A stretch of 5,418 nt of DNA from the NCBI GenBank assembly GCA_003164075.1, contig PLRZ01000036.1, positions 1 through 5,418 on the forward strand, written 5' to 3'. Shown here piece by piece: positions 1 to 5,418 of this stretch (positions are counted from its first letter, which is position 1; each line of letters starts with the position of its first letter). The position numbers and the translations under genes are program-made. The stretch comes from Bryobacterales bacterium. Its GTDB lineage: Bacteria; Acidobacteriota; Terriglobia; Bryobacterales; Bryobacteraceae. The notes under the pieces are model-generated. The model was not told the DNA's origin. It saw nothing but the letters and a program-made list of their open reading frames with translations, and searched no databases.

Positions 1-16
1 GTTCCGAAGATCGTTT

Positions 17-61
17 AAAACGACAATGCCGGGCGGCGACGGTTGCCCGTCTCCGCCCGGC
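17..61 (-). terminator. Probable intrinsic terminator of the Oar-like receptor gene
   Basis: A near-perfect hairpin starts 37 bases past the stop codon of the minus-strand receptor gene. Arms 28-36 and 53-61 pair over 9 bp (gccgggcgg with ccgcccggc). After one mismatch (c37 against t52) a further 5 bp pair (38-42 with 47-51), closing a 4-base loop at 43-46. Read on the minus strand it is followed by ATTGTCGTTTT, a moderate rather than ideal T tract. Position, strand and stem strength fit a Rho-independent terminator. The weak T tract leaves open that it is only a 3'-end stabilising hairpin. Confidence 0.7.
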
Positions 62-98
62 AGGTTCCACAAACCGGGTTCCAGAGGTTGCGCGAGAA

Positions 99-3000
99 TC
101 AGAAGTTGACGCGGGCCACAAACTCCAGAATGCGGCCACCGGGATTGAACGAACCGGAAATGTCGCGGTAGGCGCCAGTGATTTGGCCAAACGAGGCGCT
201 GGTGTTCAGGGTACCAGGCAGGAAGTTGGTCAGGTTAAACACGTTGAGCGCCTGCGCCCGGATTTCCAGGGTGGCCGACTCTCGCAGATGAGTTACCTTG
301 ATCAAGCTCACGTCGAAGTACCGCTGCCAGGGGAGGTAGAAATAGCCTTCCCAGCCCCATTGTCCCGCCGCGGCGGGTCCGATGTAAGGCGCGTTGGGAT
401 CCACCTGGGCGGGCGTCATGCTGTTGGCGTTGAACGCCGCCTGGGTGTTGGTGATGAAGTTGGTGTTGTTAGCGCTGGTCAGACCGACTTGCGCAACCGG
501 GGTCGGCAGGAAGTACACCTGCGGAATGCCGCTCACCGGATTCTGCGTTTTGTTGATCTGGATCATGCTTTGCAGTTGCTTGGCGGTGATGTTGTGCAAC
601 ACGACGCCGGAGCTGTTGTTATTCACCGTGTTGAAACCGCTCCATTGCAGTGGCGTGCCCGACTGGAGGCGCGCAATGCCGACGATTTCCCAACCCTCCA
701 GCGCCTTCTTGACGACCTTGTTACTGGCGTCCGACAAGAAGTGGCGGCCCGGGCCGAAGGGCAGTTCGTAGACGTAGTTCGCCTTGATCGCCTGGCGGAT
801 GTCGAACGGGTCCGGCATCTTGGTCATGCCGATATCCCGGAACGTGTACGGCTGTGAGGCCACGCCCGAATTACTGGTAGCGCCGTTGGCCAACGACTTC
901 GAGTAGGAGTAGTTGATCTGGAACAGCACGCCGGCAGCCAGCCTGCGGCGCATTTCCACCTGCCCCGAATCGTAATACGAGGAGCCCCAGGGCAGCACAT
1001 CCCACGCGCCGCCGCCGGCTACCGTGGGATTGACCACAAAGTAGTTCGGGGCGTATCCCGCGGCCACCATGTTGGCGTTGTAGGACGAAGTGGTGGAGAT
1101 GGTGTTCGCCATACTGCCCACCTGGCCCAAGGCCAAGTTGCTGGCAAAGGTGCTGTTATTGCAACAGGCCGAACCCAGGGCCGCCTGCAGGAACGGAATC
1201 GGCAACTGGCCGGGCAAGCCCTGGTTGCCGAAGTTGTTGCTGCTGGTGGAGTACATGTTGCCGCCACGCGCGATCAGCAGGTTGTTGGCTGCCGTCGTGA
1301 AAACGCTCTGGAAGCCGTTGTTGACGGTGTTGATCTCGTTCAGATTGACCTGTCTCCACTCGTGCAGGCCGTGGTTGCCGGTATAGCGGACCTCGATCAC
1401 CGTATTCTTGCTCAGCTCCCTCTGGAAGCCGACATTCCAGCTCTGCACGTATCCCATCTTCAGGTTGGGGTCGAAGGCATTGAGACTGGAGGTGAAGTTG
1501 GCGGCGATGGGGAAGTTCAACGCACTCGCCAGACCCGAGCGGGTCGGCATGGTGGCATCGCGAAAGAGTACGCCGCCCGCGGGGCCGAAATCGGCCGGCG
1601 ACACGGCGTTGCTCACGGTGGCGTCCTGCGTGATGCCCGTATTGCTGGCATACACGCTCTGATACACCGCCGAACCTTCGCGCGTGGTGGCGATGGAGTA
1701 GCCGAAGCGTAACACGGAAGCGCCCTGGTGGCGGCCGAAAATGAACCCTAGCGGCCCTTCACCGCCGGGTATCTGCCAGGCTACGCCGACCGACGGCGCC
1801 CAGATGGCGGGCATCTTGTAGCTGTTGGCGTCGGTCAATTGCGAATAAGAAGGAGCTACGCCGGTGGGGGTGGTGGTGGGTTGGAACAGATTCCCCACGC
1901 CGGAGACGCCCCACAAGGCAGGGTTGGTCACGTTGGTGTAGAGGTGGTTCAGATTCTCCCAGCTCCCCTCTTTTTCCCAGCGCAAGCCCATGGTAACGGT
2001 CAGGTTGGGAAGCGCGCGCCACACATCCTGTCCGAAGAAGCCCCACCATTGTTCTTCATCGCGATCGGTAGGAGGCGTGTTGTACTGGTATTTCTGAGTC
2101 TGTTCACTCAACACTTCGCGCGTGGAGATGGAGCCGACGCGGCCGGTGAGTTGGGCGTATGCCGTGGCCATGGAACTGATCTGGGTCGACGATGCACCCG
2201 GGAAGTTGGCAGCGACGCTGAACGGCGCGGAGGCGCCGGTATTCAGCGGATCGCCGGTGGCGACGTTGAAGTAAAGACTGGGAATCGATTCGGTGCCGAA
2301 GAGCTGCTGCCACAAGTTGACCTGCGACCAGGTGAACCCGCCGGAGATCTGGTGCGTACCCTTCACATAGGTCACCGTGTCGCCCACTTCCTTATAGGGC
2401 CCGTTGCGGCGTTGCGGAGCGCTGGTGGTATAGATATGGGAGTAGTTGACGCTGGTGGGGCGATAACCCTTCCAGGGGCTGAACATGCCGTCGTTGATAG
2501 CGTCGAAGAACAGTACCGTGCCGCCATTCAATCCGGCGCGCAGTTCGTTGGTGAGCCGGGCACTGATGGCCGAACGGAGAGCCAGCGTGCCGACAAAACG
2601 GTTGCTGCGCTGCCCGGTGACCACAGAACTGCCCAACACCGCTCCCGCTCCCGGGTAGACCGGTACGATGCCATTCAGGAAGTCGGGAACTGACACGTAC
2701 TTGTCGTAGTTATACACGAACGAGAGATGGTGCTTTTGGCTTATGTTGTAATCGATACGGCTGGTATAGAAGTCTCTGGAATCCATCCCGCTGACTTGAT
2801 AGTTCCACGTGCCCGAGTTGTAGTCGTTATTGCCCGCGTTGGAGACCAGCGCTGCCCCGGACGACAGGGTAGCAATCTGCGCGTAGGTGGCGGCGATCAT
2901 AGGATCGACCGTCGTGGCGAACGGACGCACGCCCGAAGCCAGAGCACCGTTGCCGCTTCCGGCGATCTGCAGCAGGTTCACCTGGTGGATGTTGCCGGCG

Positions 3001-3980
3001 GTATCCGCATAGCTGTAAAGGCCATTGGCATAGTTGCTGTTCAGCGGCACGTTCTGGCTGTAGGCGTTCGTCCCCGGGTTTCGGAACAGTTCCACGTTGC
3101 CGAATGCGAAGAGCCTGTCCTTGAGAATCGGACCTCCGAGGTGGCCGCCATATTGCCGCAGGTGCAGAATATCGCGCGGCAGGCCTTTGGCCAGCTCATT
3201 GTTGAAGTAATAGTTGGCGTCGAAGAAGGTGTTGCGGATCTGGTAGAAACCGCCGCCATGAACCTGGTTGGATCCCGATTTCGTTACGAACTTGATTTGC
3301 GCCGCGCCCTGCGCGGTGCTGTCCGCGCCGGCGGCCGAAGTGGTGAGCGTCACTTCCTCCAGCGAGTCCACCGACGGCATGATGTAACTGAAGAACCCGT
3401 CGCTCGACTTCAAATTGTTGTCCTGGGTGTTGATGCCGTCGATGGTGACGTTGATGGCGCCCCTGGGCAAACCGTTGATGGTCGAACTGCGCGGGTTGGT
3501 GGGCGTCGAGGTTCCCGGTTGGGTCACCATCAGTTCGACGGCGTTGCGGGTGGCGAATGGCAGGTCCGTGACTTGCCGTCCGGTGATGGTGCTGCTTATT
3601 TCCGCGGATTGGGTTTGTACCACGTCGGCGCCCGCTTCCACGGTCACACTCTCCGTGGATTGGCCGACTTCCAGTTTGACCGGAACCGTTGCCGGAACGC
3701 CGGCCGACAGAGAGATGTTGGTAACCAAAGCAACCACGAACCCCGGTTTGGTCACCGTCACCTGGTATACCCCCGCTTCCAATTGCGGGATGCTCCATTC
3801 TCCCCGTTCGTTGGTGGACGTTTTGAACATCTGGCTGGTGGCCACCGCCTTCAGCAGGATGTCCGCACCGGGCACGGCGGCCCCGGTCGGATCGACGACC
3901 GACCCCTCAATGTCGGTCAGAGCCACCTGGCCCCAAATAATCATGGCGCTCAGTAGCAAGAGCACGACTAACCGATTCAT
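99..3980 (-). CDS. Oar-like TonB-dependent receptor-type outer membrane protein with N-terminal carboxypeptidase-regulatory-like domain
   Basis: Complete gene of 1293 residues. The ATG at 3980 is chosen because AAGGGGG lies 8 bases upstream and a signal peptide follows at once (MNR, then a hydrophobic run over residues 4-16, cleavage probably near 17-20). The frame stays open further upstream, but only through an Arg/Pro-rich stretch with no family resemblance. Residues about 23-115 form a carboxypeptidase-regulatory-like (CnaB-type) sandwich: GSVVDPTGAAVPGA, TNERGEWSIPQLEAGVYQVTV, LEVGQSTESVTVEA. Residues about 125-240 are plug-like: RQVTDLPFATRN, INGLPRGAINVTIDG, SLEEVTLTTSAAGA, then KFVTKSGSNQVHGGGFY. 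The rest is a long beta-barrel with GLRWE near 665, SYSKSL near 1025, DPFDIRQAIKANYVYELPFG near 1060, LNVFNLTNF near 1245 and a terminal ARVNF ending in the aromatic residue usual for barrel insertion. Oar of Myxococcus is the named relative; acidobacterial genomes carry many paralogues of unknown substrate. No clear TonB box is seen. The only two cysteines are adjacent (939-940). The family assignment is secure; the cargo is unknown. Confidence 0.93.
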   Translation of the reverse strand: MNRLVVLLLLSAMIIWGQVALTDIEGSVVDPTGAAVPGADILLKAVATSQMFKTSTNERGEWSIPQLEAGVYQVTVTKPGFVVALVTNISLSAGVPATVPVKLEVGQSTESVTVEAGADVVQTQSAEISSTITGRQVTDLPFATRNAVELMVTQPGTSTPTNPRSSTINGLPRGAINVTIDGINTQDNNLKSSDGFFSYIMPSVDSLEEVTLTTSAAGADSTAQGAAQIKFVTKSGSNQVHGGGFYQIRNTFFDANYYFNNELAKGLPRDILHLRQYGGHLGGPILKDRLFAFGNVELFRNPGTNAYSQNVPLNSNYANGLYSYADTAGNIHQVNLLQIAGSGNGALASGVRPFATTVDPMIAATYAQIATLSSGAALVSNAGNNDYNSGTWNYQVSGMDSRDFYTSRIDYNISQKHHLSFVYNYDKYVSVPDFLNGIVPVYPGAGAVLGSSVVTGQRSNRFVGTLALRSAISARLTNELRAGLNGGTVLFFDAINDGMFSPWKGYRPTSVNYSHIYTTSAPQRRNGPYKEVGDTVTYVKGTHQISGGFTWSQVNLWQQLFGTESIPSLYFNVATGDPLNTGASAPFSVAANFPGASSTQISSMATAYAQLTGRVGSISTREVLSEQTQKYQYNTPPTDRDEEQWWGFFGQDVWRALPNLTVTMGLRWEKEGSWENLNHLYTNVTNPALWGVSGVGNLFQPTTTPTGVAPSYSQLTDANSYKMPAIWAPSVGVAWQIPGGEGPLGFIFGRHQGASVLRFGYSIATTREGSAVYQSVYASNTGITQDATVSNAVSPADFGPAGGVLFRDATMPTRSGLASALNFPIAANFTSSLNAFDPNLKMGYVQSWNVGFQRELSKNTVIEVRYTGNHGLHEWRQVNLNEINTVNNGFQSVFTTAANNLLIARGGNMYSTSSNNFGNQGLPGQLPIPFLQAALGSACCNNSTFASNLALGQVGSMANTISTTSSYNANMVAAGYAPNYFVVNPTVAGGGAWDVLPWGSSYYDSGQVEMRRRLAAGVLFQINYSYSKSLANGATSNSGVASQPYTFRDIGMTKMPDPFDIRQAIKANYVYELPFGPGRHFLSDASNKVVKKALEGWEIVGIARLQSGTPLQWSGFNTVNNNSSGVVLHNITAKQLQSMIQINKTQNPVSGIPQVYFLPTPVAQVGLTSANNTNFITNTQAAFNANSMTPAQVDPNAPYIGPAAAGQWGWEGYFYLPWQRYFDVSLIKVTHLRESATLEIRAQALNVFNLTNFLPGTLNTSASFGQITGAYRDISGSFNPGGRILEFVARVNF

Positions 3981-3988
3981 TTCTGTAA

Positions 3989-3995
3989 CCCCCTT
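3989..3995 (-). promoter_or_regulatory. Shine-Dalgarno site of the receptor gene
   Basis: On the minus strand AAGGGGG ends 8 bases before the ATG at 3978-3980. It decides the start: the same frame contains an upstream ATG at 4121 with an implausible Arg/Pro-rich translation, whereas this site sits directly in front of a typical signal peptide. Confidence 0.8.
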
Positions 3996-4544
3996 GTCGA
4001 GAAAGACGTATAAAAAAATGACGTGCACACTATCCGGGGTCCCCAGCGTTGCCCGCGAAGGCGCCGGAGCGGGTATCCGTCCCGTCTGGGCCGGCGGTGG
4101 TTGCCGCCGTCGTCGAGACACACGGGTAACCGGCGATTACATAACGCGAGGAACGTGCCTGTTTGACTCGCCCCCGTGTTTCAGAGAGTGTTGGAGCTAC
4201 ATGGCCCTGTTACGGTTTGGGAGTATACGGCCGGTAGACGCGAATACCCCGACAAAATAACTCGCTATCCCGGGACGCCACCAAGCAACCGGGACACAAA
4301 TGGCGCAGAGTTAATTCTTGGAATCTAACACAAGGCCGTAACAACTACAAGTAAAAAGACCTTATTGCCTTAATTAATAACAACCCCGTGCCGCTTGTAG
4401 AAATAATCCTCAGTGCATTTGCGCCTGACTGTTGAATTTCTCCGCCAGTGATGGAACCCGCCTCACGGCGGCGCGTCAGCAGGCCCGACCGGCGCGCGTG
4501 CGGCCAGTCGCCTTTTAGGGTCTGTCACGAAATAACCACTCCAA
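3996..4544. other. Non-coding region upstream of the receptor gene, including an AT-rich stretch
   Basis: No convincing gene is seen on either strand. The part next to the receptor (about 4030-4140) is GC-rich and can form small hairpins, for example cggcgg at 4092-4097 with ccgccg at 4104-4109, and the palindrome ggggtcccc at 4036-4044. From about 4310 to 4440 the sequence turns distinctly AT-rich for this window and includes ttaattaa near 4370. Such a stretch in a GC-rich genome is a natural place for promoters. The receptor leader would be over 300 bases if transcription starts there. The end of the region (about 4460-4544) is GC-rich again and merges into the repeat that follows. Confidence 0.6.
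4322..4350 (-). promoter_or_regulatory. Weak candidate promoter for the receptor gene
   Basis: On the minus strand TTGTAG (4350-4345) and TAGATT (4327-4322) are separated by 17 bases. Each matches the sigma-70 consensus hexamers at 4 of 6 positions. It lies in the AT-rich part of the intergenic region, about 340 bases before the start codon. A second possibility is the -10-like TTATAC at 4013-4008, much closer to the gene but with no recognisable -35. Neither is strong, and in AT-rich DNA such matches arise by chance. Confidence 0.2.
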
Positions 4545-4620
4545 CCGCTCCCTAACGGGGTGCCCTCTGGGCCCGGCTCAGAGCCCGATTCCGAGCCGCG
4601 ACCGTAAGGGAGCGGTCCTG
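4545..4620. repeat. Palindromic dispersed repeat, copy 1 ('PYGRGS'-type)
   Basis: The unit is bounded by 14-base inverted arms, ccgctccctaacgg at 4545-4558 and ccgtaagggagcgg at 4602-4615, which pair with a single mismatch across a 43-base centre. The centre contains its own small palindrome, ggctc-a-gagcc at 4575-4585. The right half carries the core tccgagccgcgacc (4590-4603), which recurs exactly in copy 2 at 5015-5028. Read on the minus strand the right half yields the peptide string SPGPLPYGRGSE, a type of spurious translation I recall from acidobacterial genomes. Structure and recurrence suggest a REP/MITE-like non-coding element. The family name is descriptive only. Confidence 0.72.
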
Positions 4621-4653
4621 GCGAAAGGGCGTTGGTTGTTTCTTGACGTGCCC

Positions 4654-4980
4654 TTACTTGGCCTGCCGTTCTTCGCCCCACATCAGCGGGTCGGGGCCCG
4701 AAAGCGCGCGGAAAATCCGCCAGTTCTCGCGTGCTTCCTCGGGCTTGCCTTGTTTTTCCGCAACCACGGCGCGCAGGTAAAAAATCCGCGGGAAATAGAG
4801 CGGCGTCGCCCAATTGAGGCCAACCTCGGAGAGCGACGGGTTGGAACGCAGCAGCGCGGCCGCTTCCGCCACGTGTCCGGTTTCCACATCGGCCCATGCC
4901 AGCAGGACCGGGAGCGCGGCGGCGTATTCCCTGGCGGTGCAGGCGCAAGGCGATGCGTCTCCCGGAGCATCGAACTCCAC
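4654..4980 (-). pseudogene. TPR-type C-terminal fragment, probable gene remnant
   Basis: From the ATG at 4980 this reads 108 residues to a TAA at 4654. The composition is coding-like, with G/C-rich third positions. Residues 67-93 (FYLRAVVAEKQGKPEEARENWRIF and on) have the spacing of a tetratricopeptide repeat, with G78 and A83 in the usual small-residue positions and a Pro near the end of the second helix. Residues 19-48 (LPVLLAWADVETGHVAEAAALL, then RSNP) look like a second, weaker repeat. Such pairs close the C-terminus of many larger TPR proteins. The ATG has no Shine-Dalgarno sequence. The frame stays open upstream to a TAG at 5068-5070, but the translation there runs through repeat copy 2 (GPLRHGRGSE), so the rest of the expected protein is missing. 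I read it as a truncated remnant bracketed by two repeats. A genuine small TPR protein is the alternative. Confidence 0.55.
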
Positions 4981-5010
4981 GCTGCCAGACGGTTGGATGC
5001 CGGCCGAATC

Positions 5011-5043
5011 GAGCTCCGAGCCGCGACCATGACGGAGCGGCCC
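5011..5043. repeat. Dispersed repeat, copy 2 (partial)
   Basis: Positions 5013-5043 match the right half of copy 1 (4588-4618) in the same orientation. The 14-base core tccgagccgcgacc is identical (5015-5028), the next five bases differ at three positions, and ggagcgg then matches again. The left inverted arm seen in copy 1 is absent, so this is a half-unit. It falls within the upstream open frame of the TPR fragment and about 80 bases before the start of the CHAT-like gene. Confidence 0.7.
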
Positions 5044-5121
5044 GCGACAGCCTTTTTCAGCACCCGGCTAAGTCTGCGATATCATTACAATTGCCCGGCG
5101 CCTCCGCCTTGAAGCAGATAT

Positions 5122-5418
5122 ATGGCCACTAACCTCGTCGTACAGCAGGCGCCCGGCGACAACCAGTTTCAAGTCACGCGGACGCAGCCGTTCAAGACGT
5201 CGCAGCCGGTGACAGTCCCGTCGCCTTATGCATGGCCCGTCGAAGGGCGCCCGAACAGCAATCTGATGGCGGAACTGCAATGGTACCTGGAACAGTTCCT
5301 GGAATATCCCTTTCCGCCCGAGACGGAGCACGCCGAGCGGATCCAGGCCGCGCTCAAGGACTGGGGCGAAGAAGCGTTTAAGGGGCTGTTTGGAAACCTC
5401 AGCGGAGGTCCCTTGTTT
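5122..5418 (+). CDS. N-terminal part of a CHAT-domain-type protein (runs off the window)
   Basis: The reading frame opens at ATG 5122, just after an in-frame TGA at 5110-5112, and is still open at the window end, giving 99 residues with no stop. No signal peptide or membrane segment is visible, so a cytoplasmic protein is likely. Residues 1-45 are polar and Pro/Gln-rich. Residues 46-90 contain NLMAELQWYLEQFLEYPFP, then ETEHAERIQAALKDWGEEAF, then KGLFG. This pattern (L-x-W-Y-L-E, a P about 10 residues on, A-E-R, then W-G-x-x-x-F-x-x-L-F) is one I associate with the region ahead of the caspase-like peptidase in large CHAT proteins, often with TPR or NB-ARC/NACHT parts. The catalytic His and Cys would lie beyond the window, so activity cannot be judged. 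The Shine-Dalgarno sequence is poor (gaag about 8 bases upstream). A -10-like tacaat at 5086-5091 has no matching -35. The gene diverges from the TPR remnant. Being a gene is likely; the family call is moderate. Confidence 0.65.
   Translation, partial: MATNLVVQQAPGDNQFQVTRTQPFKTSQPVTVPSPYAWPVEGRPNSNLMAELQWYLEQFLEYPFPPETEHAERIQAALKDWGEEAFKGLFGNLSGGPLF

Noticed and set aside
183..857. 224-codon plus-strand open frame at the receptor 3' end
   Set aside because: It is antisense to conserved barrel motifs of the receptor (LNVFNLTNF, DPFDIRQ), so the minus strand explains the sequence fully.
1839..2693. 284-codon plus-strand open frame
   Set aside because: It is antisense shadow of the receptor barrel with biased composition and no motifs.
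2727..3956. 409-codon plus-strand open frame
   Set aside because: It is antisense to the receptor. Its Arg/Val/Gly/His-rich composition is typical of the shadow of a GC-rich gene, and it has no recognisable domain.
3981..4121. N-terminal extension of the receptor to an ATG at 4121 (47 more residues)
   Set aside because: The extension is an Arg/Pro-rich translation of GC-rich leader with no signal peptide at its front, while ATG 3980 has a strong Shine-Dalgarno sequence and an immediate signal peptide.
3415..4260. 281-codon plus-strand open frame crossing the receptor start
   Set aside because: It is mostly antisense to the receptor's plug and N-terminal domain. The last part runs through the leader, and no family pattern is visible.
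4383..4400. Sigma-54-like promoter on the minus strand (CGGCACG then TTGTTA)
   Set aside because: The GG-to-GC spacing is off by one base, the -12 GC is missing, and the -24 half starts with C instead of T. It does not satisfy the strict sigma-54 spacing.
4463..4948. 161-codon minus-strand open frame
   Set aside because: It is out of frame with the TPR fragment, and its second half is translation of repeat copy 1 (GPLPYGRGSE), so it is spurious.
5079..5091. Promoter for the CHAT-like gene (tatcat or tacaat)
   Set aside because: Both give passable -10 hexamers but no -35 match at 16-18 bases spacing, so it is mentioned under the gene and not annotated.
4636..5112. 158-codon plus-strand open frame
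   Set aside because: It is antisense to the TPR fragment, which has the better protein-like pattern.

Overview
The window looks like chromosome from an Acidobacteriota bacterium, most like the Bryobacterales / Candidatus Solibacter group. This is inference from three things: a very long Oar-like TonB-dependent-receptor-type outer membrane protein of the kind greatly expanded in that phylum, GC-rich coding sequence, and GC-rich dispersed repeats whose minus-strand reading gives 'GPLPYGRGSE'-like peptides, which I recall from many spurious acidobacterial ORFs. No rRNA, tRNA or CRISPR array is visible.

Layout: (1) Positions 17-61 hold a strong hairpin with a T-rich tail that suits termination of the large minus-strand gene. 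(2) Positions 99-3980 (minus) encode one complete protein of 1293 residues: signal peptide, carboxypeptidase-regulatory-like (CnaB-type) beta-sandwich, plug and a long beta-barrel ending in Phe. Its start is fixed by a good Shine-Dalgarno sequence at 3989-3995. (3) Positions 3996-4544 are non-coding and include an AT-rich stretch at about 4310-4440 that may hold the receptor's promoter. (4) Positions 4545-5045 hold a short TPR-type C-terminal fragment on the minus strand, with no convincing start. It lies between two same-orientation copies of a GC-rich repeat (4545-4620 and 5011-5043). (5) From 5122 (plus) a new gene begins and runs off the window. Its 99 visible residues resemble the N-terminal region of CHAT-domain (caspase-like peptidase) proteins.

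The receptor appears to be a monocistronic unit, and I see no partner gene for it here. The TPR remnant and the CHAT-like gene diverge from each other. TPR and CHAT modules are often found together, so the right end may be the edge of a signalling, cell-death or defence-type locus. The catalytic part lies outside the window, so that remains an inference. Most of the window is ordinary; the right-hand 900 bases deserve the second look.
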